DNA of 64,000 nt from Pelobates cultripes (GCA_933207985.1 OW240920.1:126457184-126521183); one strand, 5' to 3'; shown: positions 11,663 to 22,760, counted from the first letter of the stretch. Notes: generated by a model not told the origin, from the letters alone. Numbers and translations are program-made.

Positions 11663-12252
11663 TTAAATTGACACTCTAGGCACCCAGATCACTTCTGCCC
11701 ATTCGAGTGGTCTGGGTGCCAACTCCCACTACCCTTAACCCTGCTACTGTAAATATTGCAGTTTTCATAAACTGCAATATTTACCTTGCAGGGTTAACTC
11801 CTCCTCTAGTGGCTGTCTACTAGACAGCCACTAGAGGGCACTTCCTGGTTCATAGCACAGATTTTCTGTGCTATAGCATCGCTGGACATCCTCACACTAT
11901 ATGAGGACCTCCAGCGTCGCTAAAATCCCCATAGGGAAGCATTGAAAGCATTTTTCATTACTTTCCTATGGGGAGGTCTAATGTGCTTGCGCGGCATTGC
12001 CGCGCATGCGCATTAGGTCTCACCCCGCCGGCGGCCGCGCATGCGCAATCGGCCTCCTCCGCCGGATGATGTCGGTGGGGGAGAAGCGTGGGCGGACCCT
12101 GGACCAGCGCCGAGGGACATCGGCGCTGCACTCCGGTAAGTCACTGAAGCGGTTTAAACCCCTTCAGCAACCTGGGATGGGGGTGGGAGGGAGAGGGGAC
12201 CTGCAGTGTCTGGAAAACGGTTTGTTTTCCTAGCACTGGAGTGTCCCTTTAA
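11663..12252. mobile_element. MITE, family A
   Basis: Bounded by TTAAATTGACACTCTAGG and GAGTGTCCCTTTAA. The inner part contains gaagtggtctgggtgcc-type arms, ctcctctagtggctgtct, a CpG-rich block with gccgcgcatgcgcat (about 11990-12060) and aagtcactgaag. The small frame at 11997-12233 lies entirely inside the element and is not a gene. Confidence 0.8.
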
Positions 12253-12589
12253 CACCTAGGTAGTGCTTCCTAGTCAGCCGACACAAAAAAATATTAAAAT
12301 TAGAAAATAAATAAAAAGCCTACATTGGTCAATATGATCCTCATGCTACTATAAGGAAGGTCATAAATATTCATTATTCCCCCTTATGCCAGTGGCTGCT
12401 CACTGCGATCAAAACCTTGTGGGCTTCATGTAAATAATGATGGGTGGACAGATCACTGTCCATCATCTTTACCCACCTGTGGCCAGCTGGTGGTGATGTT
12501 TAAATTTTAAAAACAGTAGGGACATCCTAATTCCCCCCAATATTCTTCAGCTGACGTTTATCTACATCATATTGACCTTAGTCACAAAT
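12253..12589. other. No gene recognised
   Basis: No exon signal or identifiable repeat family. Confidence 0.35.
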
Positions 12590-12935
12590 GCATGACATTT
12601 CATGTGATATCTACATCATATGACTTCTCTGCTGCCTTTGACACTGTTGATCATGACCTCCTTCTCCTAACTCTTCAATCTCTTGGTCTCTGTGACACAG
12701 TCCTCTCATGGTTCTCCTCCTATCTCTCCCAACGCTTTCAAGGTTCAAGGTTCAGTTCTTGGTCCCCTTTTGTTCTCTTTCTAGACTCTAAGCTCGTTTG
12801 AGCAGGGTCCTCAACTACCTATTGTTCCTGTTACATTTTGTTATTGTCTCATTTGGTAAATTCACCTTTTATTGTAAAGCGCTGTGGAATAAGCTGGCGC
12901 TATATAAATACCAATAATAATAATAATCATATTAT
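12590..12935 (+). pseudogene. L2-like LINE remnant with internal deletion
   Basis: Encodes [13 protein letters not shown], then [11 protein letters not shown] (RT finger/palm region), then a [14 protein letters not shown] stretch at about 12745. It then jumps directly into the 3' UTR-like actctaagctcg and the tail gcgctgtggaataagctggc plus an AATA repeat. The catalytic DD box and the thumb are missing. Not functional. Confidence 0.8.
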
Positions 12936-13267
12936 TTGTAAAAGAAGAAAACTTGGTCTATTTAATGTAGGGCATTAAACATTTTTCACTTGTCTATTTC
13001 ACCACCAAATTCTGCCAGATTTAGCGCTCATGTTATCCATATACATATTGAATCTTTGTGACAAACACTCTTTTCCTTGGATGTTTGCCACGAATTCCTG
13101 GAGGAGTGTGGAAGCTGGCCTCCTGCCCACCGACTATGGTCCAGGTCTGAGACCCTGTTCGTGAGTTACCTTGCCCGGCCACCATTAGCAGCTTTCCCTG
13201 GGTGCCCCTGGCATGCAGAGGTGTATTTGTGTGCAGTTTTAGCATATGTGTGTGCAGTGTTGGCATT

Positions 13268-13440
13268 GGAAGTGGTGAGTGGGGGCCCTATATACCAATA
13301 AGGGGGGGAACCTAATGTCCTCCCCCCTGGCCCCCATCCCTGAGCCAATAAGGGGGGGACCTAATGTCCTCCCCCCATTATTTTACTTTAGGGCCCCCAC
13401 CCGCTGCTCTGGGGTGGGGGCCGGGGGGGAGGACACTGGC
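13268..13440 (+). repeat. G/C-run tandem repeat
   Basis: Two close copies of accaataaggggggg-like sequence followed by cctaatgtcctcccccc (about 13294-13328 and 13346-13378), followed by related G and C runs. Low complexity. The frames across it are not genes. Confidence 0.7.
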
Positions 13441-13509
13441 TGCTCACTTAATAGACATGTCCCTACTCACGGTATAGCGAATAGGGGCAAAATTTACTAA
13501 TACTAAGTA

Positions 13510-13820
13510 ATATTTTTTTTCGGCACTTCCGAAATTCGGGAATTCTGAAATTCGGGCCTTCGACACTTCGGTACTCTCCGGGAATTCGGGACTTCAGCAA
13601 TTCCCTAACCCTAACCCTAACCCTAGCCTTAACCCTCCCCCTAACCATACTCCTAACAGTAACCCTGCCCCTAACTCTATCCCTAACCCTAACCCTACAC
13701 TTAACCCTGACCCTACTAGGATTCAGCACTTCCTAAGTTCTGCACTTCCGAAATTCGGCACTTAGGGAATTCGGCAATTCGGCAATTCGGCACTTTGGCA
13801 ATTTGGACATTCGGACCAAA
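13510..13820. repeat. Degenerate interstitial telomere-like tract in an ATTCGG repeat
   Basis: 13598-13710 is a run of CCCTAA units with variants (ccctagcctta, cccccctaacc, ccctgcc). On both sides lie irregular repeats of aattcgg and cacttcgg (13518-13595 and 13735-13815), in partly inverted relation. The Arg/Val-rich frame on the minus strand (13463-13729) is only the translated repeat. Confidence 0.85.
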
Positions 13821-13829
13821 ACTAATTGC

Positions 13830-14690
13830 ACATGTCTAATCTTTATTTGAATATTCTCATCAATAATATTTATGTTACTTTGGTAACATTTCAAATCTTA
13901 CATTTTGTACAAGACATAAATATTTACAGAAGTTTGTATTGTGCTCAAATATAGGTTGTACTAAAACTAATCAGTATATAATTACAATTTAATGTGTTGT
14001 GAAGAAGCATATGACTTTCAAATTTCAAAGCATTGCATAGAGGGAGATTTCTCAAAATGATCTGTTCTGAAAAGTGGTATAACAAAATGGAGCAATCATT
14101 ATAAAAATCAGTGGAACCAGCATGCAGATTCCACTGGTGACTAACTTTCTACATTTTTGCATCCTTTTTAGAACAGAATACTCCTCCATTCTTTCGTTTA
14201 TGTTATACAAAATAAATTACTTAAAACACTAAGCTTTCTATTTGAGTCACAAAGTCATAAAATGAGATGTTATATAACAGGCTGCTATTTCCTTAAATAG
14301 CTTGTTACAAAAGCTTATTTGAATCATAACTTTTCCTGGAAAAGAATTTAGCAGAAGAAATTAAACTTGGAAAAAAAGGCAGAGACAAACATTTTTTTCA
14401 GTATTTAAAAATTGGATCGTCTGGGAACCATTTCCAACAATTTGAATGGTTCTCTGAATAAGTTGGACTGTGTACATTTCCAGTAAATAAGTAGGTAATT
14501 ATTTACAGTGTATTCCTTTTATGAAATTAATGTCACATTTTTACTTTCTGATTATTAAAGAATCAGTACTCATCAACCAGTCATATTATATATTCTATAT
14601 TTTAATAGACTTCAAAATGCTTTTTATGCAACACCCAAAAAATCTGCAAAGCTCCATATGATGAGAAAATGGTACAATAAACCTGCCTGA
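13830..14690. other. No gene recognised
   Basis: AT-rich sequence without exon-like or known repeat structure. Confidence 0.4.
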
Positions 14691-14699
14691 CAGAATTAA

Positions 14700-15295
14700 A
14701 TACCCACCTTCAAAGCCCCTATCCGCCCATACATTACCTACCTTCCCATCACAGCTTCAACCCCCACTTCTGCCCCTATAGACCCTTCACAGTCCCTATC
14801 GCCCCTTCACATCCATTATCCTTACCACCACAGCCCGTATCCCCAATCACATCTCCTATCACCTCGGCACCTACAGCCCCAATGCCCCATGCACTCCCTA
14901 AAGCCTCTATTATCCCCTGCAACAACTAAAACACCAATCAGCCCCTGCACCTACTACAGACTCTTGTACCCCTGTACATATTAAATGCCCTATTTCCCCT
15001 ACACCCACTACAGCCTCTATTCCCACTACATCCACTATCCCCCATGCATCTACTACAGCTTTCATCCCCAATGCATCCACTACAGCTCCCATCCTCGTGC
15101 ATGCATTAAAGCCCTATTACCACCCTGCACTCATTGCAACCCTTATCCCCCCTACACCCCTAAAGCTCTTGTAAACCCCTGTCCCCACCAAACTTCTTAT
15201 GCCACATTACCTTCAACAGCCCATGCACCCACAAAAAACCCTATCCATCCCATGTACCCACTACAGCTTGTGTTACCAACTGCAACCTCTATAGC
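14700..15295 (+). repeat. Pyrimidine-rich degenerate minisatellite
   Basis: Irregular units of roughly 20-25 bases around ccctgcacccactacagcc and ctatcccc. Both strands carry open frames only because of biased composition. Confidence 0.75.
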
Positions 15296-15304
15296 TTTTT
15301 GAAT

Positions 15305-15473
15305 AATACAGAAAATTTTATCATACTTACCGTAATTTTCTTTTCCTGGCTATTATTCATGGCAGCATCACTTATGGGTTAGCTCCGCCCCAATCAGGTA
15401 CTGGACAGGAAAAATCAATTAATCTGGACCCAACTGGGGTATAAAAGGTCCCTCCTCCTTCCAACCCACAGTC
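15305..15473 (-). repeat. DIRS 3' inverted terminal repeat with ~38-bp extension
   Basis: 15343-15473 is the inverted match of 20731-20857 (tggcagcatcacttatgggt, then aaaaatcaattaatctggac, then tataaaaggtccctcctcc). The outermost ~38 bases (15305-15342) are absent from the other end but occur inverted in the ICR, as expected for DIRS elements. Confidence 0.9.
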
Positions 15474-15506
15474 GAGTTCCAAAGCTTCATAAATACTTAA
15501 GGGAGG

Positions 15507-15625
15507 GTTGCTGATGCTGCCATGAATAATAGCCAGGAAAAGAAAATTACGGTAAGTATGATAAAATTTTCTGTATTCCTGGCTAATCATGGCAGCATCA
15601 CTTATGGGTAATACCCAAGCTTCAC
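15507..15625 (-). repeat. DIRS internal complementary region
   Basis: 15511-15577 is the inverted copy of 15305-15372 (including agaaaattacggtaagtatg). It is joined without spacer to 15577-15612, which is the inverted copy of the 5' outer end (ggctaatcatggcagcatca). Such a joint can template end completion of a circular intermediate. Confidence 0.9.
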
Positions 15626-15731
15626 CATAGGGAGGGGAAAAAAAATTACTCTGAACCAGATAATGCTGAAATAAGTTTAATTAGATTGATTCAACAGAGG
15701 ATAGAACACCTCTACCAAAAGCCATAGAGGA

Positions 15732-16895
15732 TTATGCCAAATCCAGTTTGTAGTGCTTTATGAACGTAAGAGGTGAAGACCAGCTAGCTGCCTTACAGAT
15801 GTCGTCCGCTGGAACCTCTGCCCAATTTGCCCAAGATGTTGCCAAAGCCCTTGTAGAGTGAGACTTTATCTTACTAGGAGGAGTAAGGTCTTTAAATTGA
15901 TAAGCCTTGATTATAGTATTGGAGATCCAGCGTCTCAAGGTGGAGGTAGATGCTGCTTCCCCTCTCCTGGGACCTATCGGCAGAACAAATAGCTGATGAG
16001 ACTTTCGAAATTGATTTGAAACTTCAACGTATTTGAGTAGACACTGTCTGACGTCCAACTGATGAAGTTTCACTTCTTCTGGTGAAGAAGGAGATGGATA
16101 AAAGGAAGGGATAACAACTTCCTGCAGAATGTGGAAATTCGAGACTACTTTAGGCAGAAATTCTTGTTTAGGTCTTAAAACCACTCTGTCGTGGAATACT
16201 TGGAAATGGTTTTCATCACAAGAGAATGCATGGATTTCTGACATGCGTTTTGCTGTAGTTATAGCCACCAAAAACAAGGTCTTATATGTTAGTAAGACAA
16301 TACCCAGCTCATCTAAAGGAGCAAAGGGGTTTTCAGACAGAACCTCTAATACCATAGGTAAATTCCAAGGCGGAGAATAATTCCTTTTCGGAGGCCTTAT
16401 GCGAATTGTAGCTTTAAAGAATCTGGCAATAATAGGATCAGATGCCCATGACTTGTTGCAGAGGGCAGATAAAGCTGATGATTGGACTTTCAGAGTACTA
16501 AGGCTCAGTCCTTTTTCCAGGCCTGTATGAAGAAAATTTAGAATATTGATGTTGGAGGGCTGCAGGAAATCAACGTTGTTAGCTAGAGACCAGGAACGAA
16601 ACACCTCCCATATCTTATGGTAGCAAGAAGAAGTCGACCCTTTTCTGGATTTGAGGAGGGTGGTTAATACCACAGGCTCAGAAATGCCTTGAGCTAGAAG
16701 TCTCTCCTTTTCAAGATCCATGCCCCCAATTTCATCTGGTTGGGGTTCGGATGAACAGCCGGTCCCTGGGTCAAGATGTCTGGTCTGTGAGGAAGAGGCC
16801 AAGGAGGTTCCAGGCTCATCGTGTTCAGGAGAGGAAACCATGGTCTGCGAGGCCAAATTGGAATGATGGCAATTACCTTCAGACCTTCTTTCCAT
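15732..16895 (-). CDS. DIRS tyrosine recombinase (387 aa)
   Basis: An intact frame from ATG at 16895 to the stop before 15732. It would catalyse integration of the circular DNA intermediate. The N-terminal ~75 residues overlap the RNase H frame by about 200 bases, usual for DIRS elements. Catalytic-type residues are visible: the first Arg in TTAKRMSEIHAF, the His-x-x-Arg box in KSHSTRALATSW, and the candidate nucleophile Tyr in FIKHYKLDLA at the C terminus. An internal SAM-type region starts near SCYHKIWEVFRSW. The frame appears full length and could be functional, although the neighbouring frames are broken. Confidence 0.88.
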   Translation of the reverse strand: MERRSEGNCHHSNLASQTMVSSPEHDEPGTSLASSSQTRHLDPGTGCSSEPQPDEIGGMDLEKERLLAQGISEPVVLTTLLKSRKGSTSSCYHKIWEVFRSWSLANNVDFLQPSNINILNFLHTGLEKGLSLSTLKVQSSALSALCNKSWASDPIIARFFKATIRIRPPKRNYSPPWNLPMVLEVLSENPFAPLDELGIVLLTYKTLFLVAITTAKRMSEIHAFSCDENHFQVFHDRVVLRPKQEFLPKVVSNFHILQEVVIPSFYPSPSSPEEVKLHQLDVRQCLLKYVEVSNQFRKSHQLFVLPIGPRRGEAASTSTLRRWISNTIIKAYQFKDLTPPSKIKSHSTRALATSWANWAEVPADDICKAASWSSPLTFIKHYKLDLA

Positions 16896-17515
16896 ATCTT
16901 TCTTAGTAGTCTGTAAATCATAGGTAGGGGAGGGAATGCGTACCCCAGGTCAAATTTCCATGTAAGGGAGAGAGCATCCTGTCCTGCTGCTCGAGGATCC
17001 GCATGTAGAGAGTAAAACTTTTCTACCTGGATATTGTTGTATGATGCCATAAGATCGATCTGGGGTACTCCCCACCTCAGGGTAATCAACTGAAATACGT
17101 CCGGATGTAACTTCCACTCTCCCTGGAGAATCCTTGTTCTGCTGAGGTAATCTGCTAATAAATTTTCTGGCCCTGGAAGGTAAACAGCTTTCAACCCTTG
17201 TAAATGGCGTTGCGCAAACTTCATTATAGGAGATAGTTCCATCAGAAGAGAATAGCTTTGGGTGCCTCCCTGATGATTTATATAAGATGCGACCGCTCTG
17301 TTGTCTGTATGTATTCTCACCCAAGCATTCCTCAGGAGATGACGGAACCCCTTTAGCGCCCTGAGAACCACTCTCATTTCTCTTAAATTCAAATAAAGTT
17401 TTGACTCCTTCCATGACCATGTTCCTTGAATCCACGCGTTGTTCAAGTGTGCTCCCCATCCCAGGAGACTGGCATCTGTTGTTATGGTTATCCAAACTGG
17501 TTCTTCCAGGGTAAA
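16694..17515 (-). pseudogene. DIRS RNase H domain, frameshifted from RT
   Basis: Continues the RT polyprotein after a one-base shift at about 17513-17518. It contains ITTDASLLGWGAHL (first catalytic Asp region, upstream of the annotated open part), LREMRVVLRAL (Glu), RIHTDNRAVASYIN (Asp) and PGPENLLADYLSR (Asp), the RNase H set. The tail IIPIWPRRPWFPLL is typical of DIRS polyproteins. The stop lies inside the YR frame. Confidence 0.85.
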
Positions 17516-18987
17516 ACCCTTGACATAGGTTTTCTTCTTTTGTCCACCAATGCAGACCTGTTAAAATCCTCAGGAGGAAACGAATCTTCTGATCCCAATT
17601 CCCTGTTTTTGTATCGAAGTGCATGAGAAATTGCCTCTGAACAGGTCGCATCTTCCATTGGGCCCATTTCACTAGACCTATCGTGGAAGTAAGAGACCCC
17701 AATAGGCTCATGAATTCTCTTGCTGTGATATAGGATTCCTGACACAGTCGTCTGATTTTCTTCACGATTAGCTCCTTTCTTTCTGTAGATAGGGATACCA
17801 GGCCTTTCCCCGAATCTATATTTGCTCCCAGAAATATCATCCTCTGTGAAGGAACTAAAGAACTCTTTTTGGGATTTATCAACCAACCATGCTCTTGAAG
17901 GTATGAGATGGTAATTCTGGTGTGGAGATTCACAATATGTCTGGATGGGCCTATTATTAAAAAATCGTCGAGATAATGATAAAGCTCGATGTTCTTTGTT
18001 CTTATAAAGGCTACCAGGGAAATAAGGATCTTTGAAAACGTTCTGGGGGCCAAACTTAATCCGAAGGGAAATCCCTTGAACTGGTAGTGATTCCCCGAAA
18101 TCCAGAACCTCAGGAACCGGCGATGACTGTTGTGAATAGGAATTTGATAATAGGCATCTTTGAGATCGATAGATGTCATCCAGCTCCCTGGCTTTATATT
18201 GGGCAGGATAGTGGTAATAGACTCCATCTTGAATGTTCTTGTCATCAATTTTGTATTCAGACCCTTTAGATCCAGAATTAGACGCCATTTTCCCTGGGGT
18301 TTTGGGGCCAGAAATATAGTGGAATAATGGCCGCTGAAACGCTCTCTGTAAGGAACTTTTTCTATAACCTGGTTCTGCAGCAGCTGGGAAATTATGTTGT
18401 TCAGAGCGATTTCTTTTCTTCCTTTTGAAACTCTTGAACGAATGAAAGTGTTTTGATAAGGGAATTCCTTGAATTCTATCTTGTATCCTTCCATTAGAAT
18501 AGACAGAACCCAAGAATCTTGAATATTCTTGGCCCAAACCGGATAAAAGAAGCGAAGCCTGCCTCCTATAACATCTGGCTGGGCCAGCAAACGTTCAGAA
18601 GTTTTTGGTGGGTGGTCGAGATCCTCTTCCTCTAACAGGTTTAGATGTAGAGGACTGATAGCTTCTCCAGTTAGAATTTCTGTATTCTTTGCCGGGTCTA
18701 TATGCTCTACTATCTCGAAAGGATCGGTCTCTGAATTTTTATCTTTCCAGTAAGATGCATTAAATCTTCTTTTCCCTTGTGGAAGAAAAGCTTTTCTCCC
18801 ATCCGCTGCTTTATGAATTGCATCTTCTAAGACTTTACCAAAAAGGAGGTCACCATGAAAGGGGAGCGCACATAGGGAAGCCTTAGAAGCGTAATCTGCC
18901 CTCCAGGAGTGAAGCCATAATGCTCTTCTGGATGCTACTGACAGTGCCATACTTTTTGCTACCATCTTTGTAACATCCAGTGAAGCT
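17516..18987 (-). pseudogene. DIRS reverse transcriptase domain
   Basis: The reverse transcriptase has recognisable blocks: YSTIFLAPKPQGKWRLILDL, SIDLKDAYYQIPIH, FGLSLAPRTFSKIL and the catalytic box YHYLDDFLI, followed by KSSLVPSQRMIFLG. The N-terminal part (ASRRALWLHSWRAD, SKASLCALPFHGDLLFG) is the conserved end of the gag-RT junction. The frame is separated from gag by one extra base at 18990 and from RNase H by one extra base near 17515. Both fall in short homopolymers, so they may be mutations or assembly errors. Confidence 0.88.
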
Positions 18988-20001
18988 TCAGAACAAAAAT
19001 TCTGTGGCTAATTTGAAATCCTTAAGTCCCTCCATCAGGTGATCTCTACGGACTCCTCTATTAATGTCCTCTTCTAAATTATCTACCCAAATTTTGAGAG
19101 CTCTGGACAAGGTGGTTAGGGCAATAGCGGGATGTAATGCTGATCCCAAAGCCAGGTATGCTTTGATAAGGTTAGCATCCAATCGCTTTTCCATAGGTTC
19201 TCTTAAGTATGCCATGGAGTCTATGGGAAGAGTCGTTCTTTTTGCCATATGGATCACTGCCGCATCAATTTTTGGAACAGAAATCCATGATTTGCAGTCT
19301 TCTAGAGCATACGGATATAGTCTGGGAGTTTTAGTTTTTAATGTAACCTTTCTCTCTGGTCTATTCCATTCTTCCTGGATGACCTCCTTAATAGCAGTGT
19401 GAACCGGAAAGGAGGGTCTGTTGGACTTCAGATCTTCGAAATATCTGTCGGATTCCTTCTTTTCTGTACTTTCTTCAGGGATTCTTAAGGTTTCTCTGAT
19501 AAGATAAACCAATTTATCCACAGCCCTGGAATCCAGGGATCTTGGACAACTATCTTCCTCTTCTTCCTCTGAAAATTCTTCCATTAAGTCAGAATCTTCT
19601 TCCAATTCTACATAACTCTCCACTCTAGGACGCTTAGAGGTAATCATTTTATTTGACGATTTGAAGCCTTCTGCAATAGCTTCTGATATCCATTTTTTTA
19701 AATCAGCCTGTGGGGAACTTTTCTTTTCCCATTCATCAGCTGCTTCCGCCAGGCAAGCTTTGCACAAATTATTCCCAGGAGGAGCCACTTGGTTACAGTT
19801 CGCACATCTATTAAACTTTTCTCTATATTTTCTGGGAGAATTCTCTTGAGACCTTTCTGGGCTGAAATAGAGGCCAATATATAATATATTATAGGCCTAT
19901 TTTGGCACTCTTTTCCCCCCTTAAAAATTTTTTATTAATAATTTTATTGAGGCTCACCTATGTCTTCTAGATCGAGATCTTGAGGCAGAGGGAGAAGCCA
20001 T
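18988..20001 (-). CDS. DIRS gag-like protein, two exons (inferred)
   Basis: I place the start at the ATG at 20001, giving MASPSASRSRSRRH, then a 96-base intron (19957-19862), then the main frame from 19861. The spliced product has an SR-rich N terminus followed by a Cys-pair finger-like motif (CANCNQVAPPGNNLCKACL) and an acidic stretch (SDLMEEFSEEEEEDS). Without splicing the start exon meets TGA at once. The frame ends with ATEFLF at 18988, where a one-base shift would restore continuity with RT. Function as the structural protein of the retroelement particle is inferred from its position. Confidence 0.7.
19862..19957 (-). other. Candidate spliceosomal intron inside DIRS gag
   Basis: Donor CATAG|GTGAGCC and acceptor CTCTATTTCAG|CCCAG, 96 bases, AT-rich, with stops in the unspliced frame. 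Removing it joins an SR-rich start exon in frame to the main gag frame. Confidence 0.6.
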
Positions 20002-20730
20002 CTACAAGAATAATTACTACTTAATACTGTATTAAAGAAGAACAAAGACAAAAATTTTCAACTGGAAAAATATTAATAAAACAAGAATTTACCTTAAAAG
20101 AGAATCTGGATGTAAGAGGCAGCTTTCCTAGTTACCAGATGATCAGGGAGGTTGTTAACAGCAAAACCGCTCAATTTTAAAACTTTTTATTTTTTGGCGC
20201 GATATACCTGTAAGCGCGAAATTAATGCGCGCATGCGCAGAGCGCCCGCCGGACGCCGCCGGTACTGCACTTGCTCCAGAAACCGAGCACAGAAGAGCCC
20301 AGGCTCTGGTGAAGAAAACTTCTGCAGTCTGAGCCTCCCACAAAGATTATACAGCTCAGGTAAGATGAAACAAGAGGAATCTAAAGCTTAATAAGAAAAA
20401 CAAATGAAGACTTACTGTTTTGATGATTACTGGCTTCTCCACAATACTCTGCCTTCTGATCAGGGGGGGTTTTGATGTTTAGCAGGGGGATTTTTAAAGC
20501 TACAGCTGACCCCACATCAATTATTTATATATATATTTTATATATAATTTCTCCAACTCCATGGTACAGATAATAATCTGTACCTAACTCAGTTAGTCCT
20601 GCCTGTGCAGGCTGTTTACTGAGTTCTTCAGATGAAGAGAGGCTGAACTTCATCTGGAGGCCCATGGTACACATGGGAAGGTGGCCCCCCCAAAAAATTA
20701 TCCTGTTTGTCCTGAAAGGACAGGAAAAAA

Positions 20731-20857
20731 GACTGTGGGTTGAAAGGAGGAGGGACCTTTTATACCCCAGTTGGGTCCAGATTAATTGATTTTTCCTGTC
20801 CTGTACCTGATTGGGGCAGAGCTAACCCATAAGTGATGCTGCCATGATTAGCCAGGA
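20731..20857 (-). repeat. DIRS 5' inverted terminal repeat
   Basis: The inverted partner of 15343-15473. On the minus strand it carries the TATA-like tataaaaggtccctcctcc, so transcription may begin just inside this end. Confidence 0.88.
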
Positions 20858-21510
20858 AACTATTTAAAAACAAAAAAACAACTCCTTACCTTCCCTCGCC
20901 AGCTCAGAACGCGTGCAAGATTCAATCCAATGTTTGTCATTGAGAAGCATTTCATTGGGCCTCCCGAGGCCATCTGTGACATCGGACAGAGGCGAGGACA
21001 GAATTGCCATGAGCTTTAACAGGTGCTGAATTTCAACAGGGCAGGCGACTAAATGAGTAATGCCCAGTAGGGTGTTGTAAATTTAAAATAAAGTTGACTT
21101 AGAGTTTACAGTAACCCTATAATTAAACATGAAAAAATAAGAAACCTTTAACCTTTTAACCTGGAAAACGACTGGCGTAAAGATATCACAGAGAGAGCTC
21201 TCACCACCAGCCACCTATAAATCAGGAACCTGATTTGTACCCCCTGCTGTTAGGTCATCAGTTCAAAGTTCATTTGAAAGCTATATGCATAATATAAGTT
21301 TCTTATGTTTTTCTGTCAAACATTTAAAGGGTTCCTATCGCTTTGCAGGATTGTTAATATTATGTTGACTTAACTTCTAATATAAATTTGTGAGATGTGA
21401 ACGTTTTTCTACTTGGTTTTGCCATGCTCAGTGTAACCTGGACATATTGTTTCACGTTTATGTATTCTACAATCTTTTATTACATTTTTTTTTTTAGTAT
21501 CGCAAGTGTT
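20858..21510. other. No gene recognised
   Basis: Unassigned flank of the DIRS element. A short MITE-like piece (cagctcagaacgcgtgc to gaggcgaggacag) lies near 20900-21000. Confidence 0.35.
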
Positions 21511-21519
21511 ACTCTACAT

Positions 21520-21755
21520 CAGGGGTCCTCAAACATTTTAAACAGGGGGCCAGTTCACGGTCCCTCAGACACTATTGGGGGCCGGACTATAAAAAATATT
21601 AACGAATTCTTATGCACACTGCACACACACGCATAAGGACATAAATAGACATACACATACAGACAGACTGAAATACACACACACACACATACTGACATAC
21701 ATACAAACATAATAATATACATAATGACATACGAGCCGTACTTTGAGAACCCCTG
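21520..21755. mobile_element. hAT-type MITE
   Basis: Terminal inverted repeats caggggtcctcaaa and tttgagaacccctg. Flanking 8-base copies ctctacat and ctctatac agree at 6 of 8 positions. The inside is mostly a CA/ACATAC simple repeat. No coding capacity. Confidence 0.75.
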
Positions 21756-21924
21756 CTCTATACATTTGGCTTGCTTAATTAACAATTATATTCACCTATC
21801 TGCATACATTTAGCAAGGTTTTCACCGTATGTCTTCACTTCTACAACTGTGTCACCTAAAGAAATGAAGCCTTCATTGTAAACTTTTCCAGCAAGCTACA
21901 TTTCCCATACATTGAATAGATCTT

Positions 21925-22100
21925 ACCCTTACTTTGTGTTTCTTTGCCCTGCTCCCCTTAGAATGTAAGCTTGTTTAAGCAGGACCACTAGCACCTATTG
22001 TTTATGTACATCCAACTTGTCTTGTTGAAACTACTTGTTTGTTAGTCCACATATTGTACAGTGCTGCAGAATTTTTTGGTCCTTTATAAACAATAATTTG
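21925..22100 (+). mobile_element. L2-like 3' UTR fragment
   Basis: cttagaatgtaagcttgttt, then cagtgctgcagaattttttg, then ctttataaacaataa matches the 3' end of the L2 copies at 8180-8340 and 12780-12930. No coding part. Confidence 0.65.
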
Positions 22101-22594
22101 CAAAGCTTCAAGATATCTCAACCACTGTAGCTTTGATCTCATACGGTATAATCTCAAATGTTCCCCCTCACACGGTGCTGATACAGAACGTACATGGTAT
22201 TCAAACAGCAAAAAAAAGCACACTCTCTCGTCTGAATGTGCTGCTGGGTCTAGATTCAAAATTCAAACCCTGGCCATTACCTGAATTTTGCAAAACTGGC
22301 ACCAAACTGTTTCAACTGGTCCAGTTAACATTAAAAAAACCTTACAGTGTTAGGAATACAAAACTGTATCACAAAACTTAATTCCTAACAATACATTGTT
22401 CATCTGTCCCCCTTCTGCCCCTGTGGCAAATATAGGGTTAAAATCCCTTTTTACACTAACCTGATTGCCAGCTCCTCTTCCTCCTACATCAGCCGATGGA
22501 CCTAATGCTTTATTATAGGAAGTTTAAGGGCAGTGAACATCTTCACTCAAAGCATGAGGACGTCCAGCTTTGTTTCAAAGAGTCAAACTCAGTG

Positions 22595-22760
22595 AAACTG
22601 CAACCAGCACCTCTAGAGGCAGTCTTAACCCTCCGAAGAAAACATTGCAGTTTCTCTCAAACTGTAATGTTTTCAGCTGCAGGGCTAGAATGACAGGGAC
22701 AGTGCACCCAGACCACTTAAATGAGATGATGTGGTCTGAGTGCTAATAAGGTTCCTTTAA
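22595..22760. mobile_element. MITE, family A fragment
   Basis: Contains the family A blocks ctctagaggcagtctt, ttgcagtttctctcaaactg and gacagtgcacccagacca. One end (ggttcctttaa) is retained. Confidence 0.6.

Larger units (their letters stand above)
15305..20857 (-). mobile_element. DIRS1-like tyrosine-recombinase retrotransposon
   Basis: A 5.55 kb element read on the minus strand. The 5' inverted repeat is at 20857-20731, then gag, RT/RNase H, tyrosine recombinase (YR), an internal complementary region (ICR) at 15625-15507 and the longer 3' inverted repeat at 15473-15305. The ICR fuses the complement of the 3' extreme end (ctgtatt) directly to the complement of the 5' extreme end (cctggctaatcatgg). 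This is the diagnostic DIRS arrangement for copying through a circular intermediate, and it fixes both termini. YR is open, while gag/RT and RT/RNase H are separated by single-base frameshifts. No flanking target duplication is seen, as expected for recombinase-mediated insertion. Confidence 0.93.

Noticed and set aside
13598..13710. Chromosome end (true telomere)
   Set aside because: The repeats are degenerate and followed by tens of kilobases of ordinary sequence.
17488..18537. A 349-residue frame on the minus strand
   Set aside because: An out-of-phase reading of the DIRS reverse transcriptase. The true frame carries the LDD catalytic box.
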